Assembly (NCBI RefSeq): GCF_043194295.1
Contig: NZ_JBAFVK010000006.1
Strand: one strand, 5' to 3'
Origin: Xanthobacter autotrophicus
GTDB taxonomy: Bacteria > Pseudomonadota > Alphaproteobacteria > Rhizobiales > Xanthobacteraceae
DNA: 64,000 nt
Shown: piece after piece, positions 7,642 to 16,369 of the stretch
Numbering within the stretch: position 1 is the first letter of the stretch
Layout: every line of letters begins with the position of its first letter
Made by a program: the position numbers and the translations under genes
The notes under the pieces: model-generated
The model's input: only the letters and a program-made list of their open reading frames with translations
Databases searched by the model: none
Told to the model about the DNA's origin: nothing

Positions 7642-10344
7642 ATGACCACGCGCAATCTCGACGCCTTGTTTCACCCCCGCGCCATCGCCCTCGTGGGCGC
7701 CAGCAACCGACCCGGCAGCATCGGCGCGGTGATCGCGCGCAACCTGTTCGAGGCGGGGTTCGAGGGGCCGATCCTCACCGTCAATCCGAAGGAGCGCGCC
7801 ATCCGCTCCTCGCTCAACTACGCCTCGGTGGCGGACCTGCCCATTGCGGTGGATCTCGCCGTGGTGGCCGCCCCGCCGGACAGCGTGCCCACCACCATCG
7901 CCCAGCTGGGCGAAAAGGGGTGCCGCGCTGCGGTGGTCCTGCGCGCCGGCTACGGCCCGGGTGAGCAGATCGAGACCGCCGCGCAGCGCCAGGCGATGCT
8001 GGACGCGGCGCGGCCCTTCCTGCTGCGCGTGCTGGGGCCGAACGGGCTCGGCTTCATCTCCACCCGGCCGCATATCAATGCCAGCATCGCCCACCTGATG
8101 CCGGCCAAGGGCGATGTGGCCTTCGTCAGCCAGTCCGGGGCGATGACCTCGGCGGTGCTGGACTGGGCGCATGTCCGGGGCTTCGGCTTCTCCCACGTCG
8201 TTTCGCTGGGCGAGAGCGCGGACGTGGATTTCGGCGACATGCTCGACTATCTCGCCCTCGACAACACCACCCGCGCCATCCTGCTCTATGTCGAGCATGT
8301 GAAGGACGCCCGCAAGTTCATGTCTGCGGGGCGCATCGCGGCGCGCTCCAAGCCAGTCATCGTCATCAAGGCCGGGCGGGGCGCTGCCGGTGCCCGGGCG
8401 GCGCAGTCCCACACCGGGGTGCTGGCCGGCAGTGATCTCGTCTATGACGCGGCCTTCCGCCGTGCCGGCATGCTCCGCGTGCACGAACTGCGTGAGCTGT
8501 TCGAGGCGGTGTCCACCCTTGCGGCCGGCATCAAGCTCACCGGCGACCGGCTTGCCATCCTTACCAACGGCGGCGGCGCGGGCGTGGTGGCCGTGGATGC
8601 GGTGGAGGGCATTTCCGGCCGCCTGGGCATCCTGAAGCCGGAGACGGTGGAGGCGCTCGACAAGATCATTCCCGGCGTGTGGTCGCGTGCCAATCCGGTG
8701 GACATCGTGGATGACGCCGACGGCGCCCGCTACGGAGCCGCCCTGAAGGCGCTCCTTGGCGACAAGGGGGCGGACGCGGTGCTGGTGCTCAATTGCCCCT
8801 CGTCGGTGGCGGACAGCAGCCAGGCCGCCGACGCGGTGATCACCGTGCTGGAGACGCGCATGCGCGCGCCGGTGCTCACCTGCTGGCTGGGCGAGACCGC
8901 GGCCGCCGGCGCGCGGCGGCGTTTCGCCGCCCGCCGCATTCCCACCTACGAGACCCCCGACGAGGCGGTGCGCGCCTTCGGTCACCTGGTCTCCTACCAG
9001 CGCAACCAGACCCAGCTCATGGAGACGCCGCCGGCGCGGACCTTCGAGGACCCCGACCGGGCCAAGGCGCGGGCCCTGGTGGAGAAGGTGCTGGGCGAAG
9101 GCCGCAGCGCGCTCTCCGAAGTGGAGGCGAAGGCGGTGCTCTCCGCCTACGATATCCCGGTGGTGGAGACGCGGGTGGCCCCGACGCCCGAGGATGCTGG
9201 CCGGTGCGCAGCCGAGATCGGCTGGCCGGTGGTGGTCAAGGTGCTGTCCCACGATCTGACCCACAAGTCCGACGTGGGCGGCGTCCGGCTCGACCTGCGC
9301 ACCCCGGCTGCGGTGGAGGATGCCTGCCGGGCCATCATCGCCTCGGTGGCCGAGAAGCGGCCCGAGGCACACATTGCCGGCTTCACGGTGCAGGCCATGG
9401 TGCGCCGTCCCAACGCTCAGGAGCTGATCGCCGGCATCGCCTATGACAAGACCTTCGGGCCGGTGGTGCTGTTCGGCCAGGGCGGCACGGCGGTGGAGGT
9501 GATCGGCGACCGCGCCGTGGCCCTGCCGCCCCTCAACGGCGTCCTCGCCCGCGAGATGATCGAGCGCACCCGCGTCGCCAAGCTGCTCGCCGGCTACCGC
9601 GACCATCCGCCGGCGGACATGGGCGCGGTGGCCGGCACGCTGGTGAAGCTCGCCGAGCTGCTCGCCGATCTGCCGCAGATCGCCGAACTCGACATCAACC
9701 CGCTGCTTGCCGACGAGAGCGGCGTCATCGCCCTCGACGCCCGCATCGTGGTGCATGAGACGCGGGTGGAGGGCACCGGACGCTTCGCCATCAAGCCCTA
9801 TCCCACCAGCGAGGTCTCCGAACTGGCGCTGATCGACGGATCCAAGGTGGCGCTCCGGCCCATCCGGCCCGAGGACGAGCCCTCCCTCGTGGATCTCGTC
9901 CACCGCTCCGACCCGCAGGACGTGCGTATGCGGTTCCTCGGGTCGGTGAAGGATTTTCCCCACTTGATGGCCGCCCGCCTGTCCCAGATCGACTACGACC
10001 GGGAGATGGCGTTCGTGGCGGTGGAGCCAAACGGGGATATCTGCGGCGTCGTGCGTATCATCGCCGACCCCGACAACGAGGCGGCGGAATACGCCATCAT
10101 GGTGCGCTCGGACCTCAAGGGCAAAGGCCTCGGCTTTCAGCTCATGAACGAGATTCTCTCCCATGCGCGCAAGCGTGGCCTGAACAAGGTGTTCGGCGAC
10201 GTGCTCCGGGAAAACGGGCCCATGCTGCACCTTGCCCAGGATCTGGGCTTCAAGGTCACGGCCGGCAGCGACGATCCGACCGTCATGCGGGTGGTCCTTG
10301 ATCTGGCCGCCACACCCGTGCCCACCGCCACGGCGAGCCTGTAG
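7642..10344 (+). CDS. ADP-forming acyl/acetyl-CoA synthetase fused to GNAT acetyltransferase
   Basis: A 900-residue fusion. Order: CoA-binding Rossmann domain (GASNRPGSIG near residue 15), succinyl-CoA-ligase-like domains with the phospho-histidine segment SHTG (H257), ATP-grasp domain (about 480-710) and a C-terminal GNAT domain (about 735-890). Proteins of this layout include Pat-type protein lysine acetyltransferases that modify and silence acetyl-CoA synthetase, and ADP-forming acetate-CoA ligases. With the catalytic histidine retained, either activity is possible. Start 7642 has GAGG 6 nt upstream and matches the family N-terminus; an upstream GTG (7558) follows GGAGG but adds an unconserved stretch. 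The place next to fixLJ hints at use in low-oxygen carbon metabolism. Confidence 0.85.
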   Translation: MTTRNLDALFHPRAIALVGASNRPGSIGAVIARNLFEAGFEGPILTVNPKERAIRSSLNYASVADLPIAVDLAVVAAPPDSVPTTIAQLGEKGCRAAVVLRAGYGPGEQIETAAQRQAMLDAARPFLLRVLGPNGLGFISTRPHINASIAHLMPAKGDVAFVSQSGAMTSAVLDWAHVRGFGFSHVVSLGESADVDFGDMLDYLALDNTTRAILLYVEHVKDARKFMSAGRIAARSKPVIVIKAGRGAAGARAAQSHTGVLAGSDLVYDAAFRRAGMLRVHELRELFEAVSTLAAGIKLTGDRLAILTNGGGAGVVAVDAVEGISGRLGILKPETVEALDKIIPGVWSRANPVDIVDDADGARYGAALKALLGDKGADAVLVLNCPSSVADSSQAADAVITVLETRMRAPVLTCWLGETAAAGARRRFAARRIPTYETPDEAVRAFGHLVSYQRNQTQLMETPPARTFEDPDRAKARALVEKVLGEGRSALSEVEAKAVLSAYDIPVVETRVAPTPEDAGRCAAEIGWPVVVKVLSHDLTHKSDVGGVRLDLRTPAAVEDACRAIIASVAEKRPEAHIAGFTVQAMVRRPNAQELIAGIAYDKTFGPVVLFGQGGTAVEVIGDRAVALPPLNGVLAREMIERTRVAKLLAGYRDHPPADMGAVAGTLVKLAELLADLPQIAELDINPLLADESGVIALDARIVVHETRVEGTGRFAIKPYPTSEVSELALIDGSKVALRPIRPEDEPSLVDLVHRSDPQDVRMRFLGSVKDFPHLMAARLSQIDYDREMAFVAVEPNGDICGVVRIIADPDNEAAEYAIMVRSDLKGKGLGFQLMNEILSHARKRGLNKVFGDVLRENGPMLHLAQDLGFKVTAGSDDPTVMRVVLDLAATPVPTATASL

Positions 10345-10675
10345 GTGACGTGCCCCCCTGCGGGATAAGGGCACGGGGTGGGAATCGATGCCAGTCTGGC
10401 CGCCGATGGGCGCTGGCATTCCGGCGATGGTGGCCTGCGCTCCCGCCCTCTGGGTGCCTTATGGTAAAATACGACCTTGACGGGACCAGGCTTGACGGCG
10501 ATATGGCTCTTGCCACTTGGCCGGGCGGGGATCACCATGTTGGCGGCGGCCTCGATCAGGATGGCAATCGGGACGGGGCCGGGGGCGAGTGGATGTGCCG
10601 ACCGTTGAATGGGCCGCCCCTCCGGGAGCGTCCCCGTCGCCGTCCGGCATCGCAACGATCGGCAGTGGGTGACTT
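10345..10675. other. Intergenic region without a recognised gene
   Basis: 331 nt between the synthetase/GNAT gene and the GGDEF/EAL gene. Short frames on both strands lack ribosome sites and recognisable composition. A TTGAC-containing stretch near 10477-10495 could belong to the promoter of the downstream gene, but no clear -10 was found. Confidence 0.5.
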
Positions 10676-12007
10676 GTGAGCGACGCCGACGATGGAGCGC
10701 GTGGGCCCTGGAAATCGGAGTATCTTGCCCTGCACGACCCGGTGACCAGCCTGCCCAATCGCCTCTTGATGACTGAATTCCTCGCGGGTGCGCTCAGCTC
10801 ACCGCAGGAATCCCGGCGGATGCTTGCCGTTTTTTGCCTCGACCTGGACAATTTCCCGCATTTCGACACGTTGTTCGGCCCGACGGCGGGCGATCTCATC
10901 CTCGCCGAGACGGCGCGACGCATCCGCCGTTGCGTGCGCGACCGCGACTTGGTGGCGCGGGTGGATGCGGAGAGGTTCGTCGTCGTCGCCACCGGCGTCG
11001 GCGACGCGAAGGCGGTGGACGGCCTGGCCCGGCGGCTGCTGTTGGCGCTGAACGCCCCCGTGGGCCTGCCCTCCGGTGCGTCGGCCTATCCTCAGGCCAA
11101 CATGGGCGTTTCCCTCGCTCCGCTCGATGCGGAGGACGCCGAGGGCCTCGTGCGTTGCGCCGAACTGGCGCTGGTCCAGTCCAAGGCTGCAGGCCCTGGG
11201 ATCTGTTCCTATTTCGCCGACGACATGAACGACGAGATGAGCGGTCGGCGGACGCTGGAGAGCGACCTGCGGCGAGCTATCGTTGCCGACGAGTTCGTCC
11301 TGCTGTTCCAGCCGCGCTGCGACGCGCGGTCCCTGAAGCTGCTCGGGGTCGAGGCGCTCATCCGCTGGGACCACCCCCAACTGGGGTTGCTCGCCCCCGA
11401 TGCGTTCGTTCCCCTCGCGGAAAAGAGCGGTCTTGTCATTCCCATCGGCGAGTGGGTGCTGCGCAAGGCGTGCGACACCATCTCCCGCCTGCCGGAGCTG
11501 AATGTCTCCGTCAACGTGTCGGTGGTGCAGTTCCGCAACGACGCGCTGGTCGACACGGTGGACGCGGTGCTCAAGTCCACCCGGGTGGCACCCCACCGGC
11601 TTGAACTCGAAATCACCGAGAGCGTGCTGATCGAGAACGCCGAGAAGGCCCTGGAGGTGTTGGCTGGCCTGAAGGGCCTGGGCGTGCGCCTGTCCATGGA
11701 CGACTTCGGCACCGGCTATTCGTCCCTGGGCTACCTGCGGACCTTCCCGTTCGATGCGCTGAAGATCGACCGGCGCTTCGTCGGCGACCTCGATGAGTCC
11801 AAGGACGCCCTGGCCATCGTGCAGGCGATCCTCGGCCTTGGTCGCGCCCTGGGGTTGCAGGTGGTGGCGGAGGGCGTGGAGACCGAGAGCCAGCTGGCCA
11901 TTCTCAGGGCCGATACCTGCGACGAGGTGCAGGGCTTCTTCCTCGGACGTCCGATGACGGAAGAGGCGCTGCTCGCCTATATCGCCGACCGCCGTCTGGC
12001 GAGCTGA
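10676..12007 (+). CDS. GGDEF/EAL protein, probable c-di-GMP phosphodiesterase
   Basis: 443 residues with no membrane segment. The GGDEF domain (about 15-180) has DAERF (residues 97-101) in place of GGDEF, so it should not make c-di-GMP. The EAL domain (about 190-440) keeps EAL (226-228), LEITES (311-316), DDFGTGYS (342-349), KID (363-365) and VVAEGVE, so hydrolysis to pGpG is expected; the degenerate GGDEF may bind GTP as a regulator. The GTG start at 10676 is assigned without a strong ribosome site. It sits between an NfrA-like gene and an NfrB-like c-di-GMP-binding glycosyltransferase, making it a candidate local control enzyme (inference from position only). Confidence 0.88.
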   Translation: MSDADDGARGPWKSEYLALHDPVTSLPNRLLMTEFLAGALSSPQESRRMLAVFCLDLDNFPHFDTLFGPTAGDLILAETARRIRRCVRDRDLVARVDAERFVVVATGVGDAKAVDGLARRLLLALNAPVGLPSGASAYPQANMGVSLAPLDAEDAEGLVRCAELALVQSKAAGPGICSYFADDMNDEMSGRRTLESDLRRAIVADEFVLLFQPRCDARSLKLLGVEALIRWDHPQLGLLAPDAFVPLAEKSGLVIPIGEWVLRKACDTISRLPELNVSVNVSVVQFRNDALVDTVDAVLKSTRVAPHRLELEITESVLIENAEKALEVLAGLKGLGVRLSMDDFGTGYSSLGYLRTFPFDALKIDRRFVGDLDESKDALAIVQAILGLGRALGLQVVAEGVETESQLAILRADTCDEVQGFFLGRPMTEEALLAYIADRRLAS

Positions 12008-12057
12008 GCGCCGGCGCCTGCCGCCTTCAGACGTCCCGAAAAGAACGCGTCACCAGG

Positions 12058-13326
12058 TCACGCCAGCCACGGCGCCGGGCGATCGAGTGCGATGAGCTCC
12101 TCCACCTCCACCCGTGGCCGCACCACCGCCGCCGCCGCGCCGCGCACCAGCACTTCCGGCACCAGCGGACGGGTGTTGTAGGTGCCGGCCTGCACCGCGC
12201 CGTAGGCTCCGGCAGTCATCACCGCCAGAAGGTCGCCGGCCTTCAGGTGGGGCAGCGGCCGGTCGAGGGCGAGGAAGTCGCCGGTCTCGCACACCGGCCC
12301 CACCACGTCGGCCACAACCAGCGGCGCCTCGGCCGCCGGTTCGATGACGGGAATGATGTCGTGGTGCGCCTCGTAGAGGGTGGGACGGATGAGATCATTC
12401 ATGGCGGCGTCCACCACCACGAAGGTCTTGCCCTCGCCCTCCTTCACGTAAATCACCTGGGTGACCAGAATACCGGCATTGGCCACCAGCATGCGGCCCA
12501 TCTCGAACACGAGGGGCAGCTTCAGGTCGCCGAGGGCGCGGCCGACCACTTCGGCATAGGCGCTGGGCGGCGGTGGCACCGGATCGGAGGCGGCGTAGGG
12601 TACTCCGAGCCCGCCACCCAGATCCATGTGGCGGAGCTTGTGGCCGGCGCCCATGAGGTCGCGCGCCAGTTCCGCCAGCAGCGTCACCGCATTGTCGAAG
12701 GGCGCCATGTCGGTGATCTGGCTACCGATGTGCATGTCCACGCCGGTGATGGCGAGGCCGGGCAGGCGGGCGGCATAGTCATAGACCTCTCGGGCCCGCG
12801 AGATGGGAATGCCGAACTTGGTGGCGGACTTGCCGGTTGAGATCTTCTTGTGGGTCTTGGCGTCCACGTCCGGATTGACGCGGATGGAGACCGGGGCGCT
12901 CACGCCCAAGGCGGTCGCCACCTCGGAAAGGGCGGCCAGCTCGGGCTCGCTCTCCACGTTGAAGCAGAGAATGCCGCCATCCAGCGCCGCCGCCATTTCC
13001 GCCCGGGTCTTGCCGACGCCGGAGAAGACGATGCGCTCGTTCGATATGCCGGCGGCGCGGGCGCGCGCCAGCTCGCCGGCGGAGACGATGTCCGCCCCCG
13101 CGCCCAGCCGGGCCAGGGTGGCGATGACCGACTGGTTGGAATTGGCCTTCAGGGCGTAGCACAGCAGCACGTCGCGGCCGCTGAACGCTTCCATGAACAC
13201 CTGATAGTGGCGCTCCAGCGTGGCGCTCGAATAGCAATAGAAGGGGGTGCGCACCTCGCTGGCGAGGGGCGTGAGGTCCACGTCCTCGGCGAAGAGGCGG
13301 CCGTTGCGGTAATCGAAATGGTGCAT
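12058..13326 (-). CDS. lysA: Diaminopimelate decarboxylase
   Basis: 422 residues; converts meso-diaminopimelate to L-lysine and CO2, the last step of lysine synthesis. The fold-type III PLP lysine is K60 in YALKANSN; HIGSQI and CETGDFLA carry PLP and substrate-binding residues. Length and full collinearity fit LysA. It is the last gene of the argH-lptM-lysA set, a conserved alphaproteobacterial order, with 92 nt separating it from lptM. Confidence 0.95.
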   Translation of the reverse strand: MHHFDYRNGRLFAEDVDLTPLASEVRTPFYCYSSATLERHYQVFMEAFSGRDVLLCYALKANSNQSVIATLARLGAGADIVSAGELARARAAGISNERIVFSGVGKTRAEMAAALDGGILCFNVESEPELAALSEVATALGVSAPVSIRVNPDVDAKTHKKISTGKSATKFGIPISRAREVYDYAARLPGLAITGVDMHIGSQITDMAPFDNAVTLLAELARDLMGAGHKLRHMDLGGGLGVPYAASDPVPPPPSAYAEVVGRALGDLKLPLVFEMGRMLVANAGILVTQVIYVKEGEGKTFVVVDAAMNDLIRPTLYEAHHDIIPVIEPAAEAPLVVADVVGPVCETGDFLALDRPLPHLKAGDLLAVMTAGAYGAVQAGTYNTRPLVPEVLVRGAAAAVVRPRVEVEELIALDRPAPWLA

Positions 13327-13418
13327 GGAGAGGGGGCGGTCCGTGCGCGCTGTCGTTCGGGCCGGGACGGTCGGGGGCCGTCCGCAGGGCGCGAGGCTTT
13401 ACCTGTGCGAGCCCGCCC

Positions 13419-13772
13419 TCAGAGCAGGCCGTCGAGGATGAAGGGCTGGTCGGGTTTCTTGACGTCCTTGAGCAGGGGCGATTCCCCGGTGGTGGCGCCC
13501 GGCGCCACCTTTTTCTTCTGCCACTCCGCGTGGGGCGTGGCGCTATCCAGAATCTCGCCGTCCGAGGTCGGGGCGATATAGGGACCGTCGGCGGTGGTGG
13601 TGCCCGGCTTGGTGCCCGGCTTGGCCGAGGTCGCGGCCGTCTGCTGCGCCGCTGGCTTGACGGCCGGGGGCGTGGCATGGGCGCCGGGCGGCGGCTCAAG
13701 CGGTCCCTTCACGCCACACGCCGCGAGGGCGAGGGTGCCGCAGAGGGCGAGGGGGACGAGAAGGGGGCGCAT
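13419..13772 (-). CDS. lptM: Small LptM/YifL-type lipoprotein
   Basis: 117 residues: a signal peptide with lipobox LALAAC (C19) followed by GVKGPLEPPP, the hallmark of the short LptM (YifL) lipoprotein that helps the LptDE LPS translocon mature, then a low-complexity A/P/T/K-rich tail. The N-terminal motif and the location between argH and lysA, where this gene usually lies, support the call. The function of the long C-terminal tail is unknown. Confidence 0.8.
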   Translation of the reverse strand: MRPLLVPLALCGTLALAACGVKGPLEPPPGAHATPPAVKPAAQQTAATSAKPGTKPGTTTADGPYIAPTSDGEILDSATPHAEWQKKKVAPGATTGESPLLKDVKKPDQPFILDGLL

Positions 13773-13888
13773 GGCGGATTGGGCCGTTCCGGAAAAGGTG
13801 GCCGCCACTATAGCCCGCGCCGCGCCAAAGGCGAGCCCCTGCCTCCCGCGCTGCAGGATGGGGGACGAGAGGAACCCGCGCCGGCGCG

Positions 13889-15277
13889 TCACGCCGGGAC
13901 CCCGAGCTTCTTTAGCCAGCGCTTGGCCTGCGCCCGCACCCGGGTCGGCGCGGTGCCGCCATAGCTCACCCGGCTGCGCACGGAGCGCACCACGGACAGC
14001 ACCGAGAACACATCCTGCGTGATCCGCGGGTCCACCCCCTGCATGTCGTCGAGCGACAGCTTGTGCAGCGCAATGCCGCGGTCGGAGGCGAGCCCCACGA
14101 TGCGCCCGGTGATGTGGTGGGCCTCCCGGAACGGGATGTTGAGCGCGCGCACCAGCCAGTCGGCAAGGTCGGTGGCGGTGGAATAACCTTGGCCCGCCGC
14201 CTTCTCCATGCGCTTCTCGTCGGGGACGATGTCGCGCACCATGCCGGCCGAGGCCGCCACCACCAGGGAGAGGGCCGAGAAGGCGTCGAAGGCGCCTTCC
14301 TTGTCCTCCTGCATGTCCTTGGCATAGGCGAGCGGCAGCCCCTTCATCACCACCAGGATGCCGGTGAGTGCGCCGATGATGCGCCCGGCCTTGGCCCGCA
14401 CCAGCTCGGCCGCGTCGGGGTTGCGCTTCTGCGGCATGATGGACGAACCGGTGGTGAACTTGTCCGAGAGCTTCACCAAGGCGAAGGACGGCGAGGTCCA
14501 GATCACCACCTCCTCGGCGAAGCGCGAGAGATGCACCGCGCAGATGGAGGCGGCGGCGAGCGTCTCCATGACGAAGTCGCGGTCGGAGACGGCGTCCAGC
14601 GAATTGGCGGTAGGCCGGTCGAAGCCGAGCGCCTTCGCCGTGGCCTCCCGGTCGATGGGGAACGAGGTGCCGGCCAGCGCCGCCGAGCCCAGTGGGCACT
14701 CGTTCAGGCGCTTCCTGGCATCGGCAAGGCGGCCACGGTCGCGCGCCACCATCTCCACATAGGCCATCAGGTGGTGGCCGAAGGTCACCGGCTGGGCGGT
14801 CTGCAGATGGGTGAAGCCGGGCATGACGGTGGCGGCATGGGCCAGCGCCTTCTCCGCCAGCGCCCGCTGCAGATCGGCGAGCTGGGCGTCGAGGGCATCC
14901 AACGTGTCGCGCACATAGAGGCGGAAGTCGGTGGCCACCTGGTCGTTGCGCGAGCGGGCAGTGTGGAGGCGGCCGGCTGAGGCCCCGATCAGCTCGGCGA
15001 GGCGGCTCTCCACGTTCATGTGGATGTCCTCCAGCTCGCGCTTGAAGGTGAAATTGCCGGCCTCGATCTCTGACAGGATCGTGTCTAGACCCTCCGTGAT
15101 CTTGTCGGCATCTTGCGCCGCCACGATGCCTTGGGCCGCGAGCATCTTCGCATGGGCCTTGGATCCGGCGATGTCCTGCGCATAAAGACGCTGGTCGAAG
15201 CCGATGGAGGCGTTGATCTCCTCCATGATGGCGTCGGGGGCGGAGGTAAAGCGCCCGCCCCACATCTTGTTGCTCAT
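13889..15277 (-). CDS. argH: Argininosuccinate lyase
   Basis: 462 residues; splits argininosuccinate into arginine and fumarate. It carries the fumarase/aspartase signature GSSIMPQKRNPD, the substrate motif HTARSRNDQVATD and the N-terminal MWGGRF. The start at 15277 shares two bases with the divergent ATG 15276 that is a possible start of the TlpA-like gene, so the promoters of both genes must lie inside each other's coding regions. It leads the argH-lptM-lysA set. Confidence 0.96.
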   Translation of the reverse strand: MSNKMWGGRFTSAPDAIMEEINASIGFDQRLYAQDIAGSKAHAKMLAAQGIVAAQDADKITEGLDTILSEIEAGNFTFKRELEDIHMNVESRLAELIGASAGRLHTARSRNDQVATDFRLYVRDTLDALDAQLADLQRALAEKALAHAATVMPGFTHLQTAQPVTFGHHLMAYVEMVARDRGRLADARKRLNECPLGSAALAGTSFPIDREATAKALGFDRPTANSLDAVSDRDFVMETLAAASICAVHLSRFAEEVVIWTSPSFALVKLSDKFTTGSSIMPQKRNPDAAELVRAKAGRIIGALTGILVVMKGLPLAYAKDMQEDKEGAFDAFSALSLVVAASAGMVRDIVPDEKRMEKAAGQGYSTATDLADWLVRALNIPFREAHHITGRIVGLASDRGIALHKLSLDDMQGVDPRITQDVFSVLSVVRSVRSRVSYGGTAPTRVRAQAKRWLKKLGVPA

Positions 15278-15293
15278 GACGGATCCCCTCGTG

Positions 15294-16091
15294 ATGACCG
15301 AAGCCGACCAGCCCCGCGCGACCGAGACCGACGAGACGGCGACCGGGCCGGCAGCGACGCCTCCCAGGGGGCGGCGCGGCTCCGGCGTGCGGACCGTCGC
15401 GATCGTCGCGCTGGCGACGCTGGCGGGCGCCGTTGCCGGCGCGCTCGCCCTATACGGGATGAACCGCCTCCCCGGCAATGCACAGGCGCCTGAGGTCACC
15501 TCCGCGCCTGCCGCGGAGCCGGCTTCGTCCAAGGTGGCCGATGCAGCATGCCAGGGCACGGTGGAGCGCGCCCGCGCGCTCGCGCCGCTGGTCAAGGGCG
15601 ACCTCGCGGCCTTTGCCGTCGCCACCGAGCCGCGCCGCCTGCCGCCGTTGGCCTTCGCCGACGGCAAGGGCAAGGAGGTGACGCTGGCGAATTTCAGGGG
15701 CCGGGTGGTGCTGCTGAATCTTTGGGCGACCTGGTGCGTGCCCTGCCGCAAGGAGATGCCGGATCTCGACCAGCTCCAGGCGACCCTCGGCGGGCCGGAC
15801 TTCGAGGTGGTTGCGGTCAATCTCGACACCCGCGATCCGGAGAAGCCGCGCGCCTTCCTCAACGAGATCGGGGTGAAGAGCCTCGTCTTCTATGCCGATC
15901 CGGCAACCAGGACCTTCCAGGCCCTGCGCGGGGCTGGCCGGGGTTTCGGCCTGCCCACGACGCTCATCGTGGACCGCGACGGCTGTGAGATGGGCTTCCT
16001 CGCCGGACCGGCCAACTGGGGGGGGCCAGACGCCGAGGCCCTGGTGCGCGCCGCGCTCTCGCCCTCGAAGGCCTCGGCACCGGTGCGCTGA
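15294..16091 (+). CDS. tlpA: TlpA-type membrane-anchored thiol:disulfide oxidoreductase
   Basis: 265 residues: a cytoplasmic N-terminus, one membrane anchor (about 33-54), an A/P-rich linker and a periplasmic thioredoxin fold with active site WCVPC (C148, C151) and the cis-proline in FGLPTT. TlpA reduces periplasmic thiols needed for cytochrome oxidase copper-centre assembly. Position next to argH is typical of rhizobia. ATG 15294 is chosen; ATG 15276 in the same frame is possible and would overlap the argH start. The gene may be linked to the micro-oxic programme of the upstream fix genes, but no FixK box was seen. Confidence 0.88.
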   Translation: MTEADQPRATETDETATGPAATPPRGRRGSGVRTVAIVALATLAGAVAGALALYGMNRLPGNAQAPEVTSAPAAEPASSKVADAACQGTVERARALAPLVKGDLAAFAVATEPRRLPPLAFADGKGKEVTLANFRGRVVLLNLWATWCVPCRKEMPDLDQLQATLGGPDFEVVAVNLDTRDPEKPRAFLNEIGVKSLVFYADPATRTFQALRGAGRGFGLPTTLIVDRDGCEMGFLAGPANWGGPDAEALVRAALSPSKASAPVR

Positions 16092-16125
16092 GGGGACTGG
16101 TGCGGAGACGCCGCGCCAGCCAATG

Positions 16126-16144
16126 ATTTCGCATTTTGCGAAAT
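16126..16144. promoter_or_regulatory. Palindrome upstream of wecB (candidate operator)
   Basis: ATTTCGCA-TTT-TGCGAAAT, a perfect 8-bp inverted repeat in the AT-richer gap between tlpA and wecB. It could be a dimeric regulator site or a small hairpin after tlpA. Confidence 0.45.
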
Positions 16145-16369
16145 AAAGAATTTGGGCTTAAGTGTCGCTCAACCTTCCGGGTTCACAGTGCGTGAGCAGG
16201 AGGGCGGGGCGATCTGCGGTCTCACGATACCCCCCGCACCTTTCCTCGCCCGACCCGTCGGCGCCAATCCGACGGTAAATTGCGTTTCATGTGGCGGCAG
16301 TGCTAAAAACTTGATCTTGACAGTATGGGTTCGTGCGACCGTCAAAAAATCGAATCACCGGGGACGCGC

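Noticed and set aside
7519..10419. Very long open frame on the minus strand opposite the acyl-CoA synthetase
   Set aside because: His/Arg/Gly-rich shadow of a high-GC gene; no ribosome site or family resemblance, while the plus-strand gene has clear domains.
10350..10679. 109-residue plus-strand frame before the GGDEF/EAL gene
   Set aside because: No start support, no recognisable fold, biased arginine/glycine shadow composition.
16325..16369. ATG 16325 as the start of wecB
   Set aside because: No ribosome site and 15 extra residues outside the family; TTG 16370 has GGGGA at good spacing.
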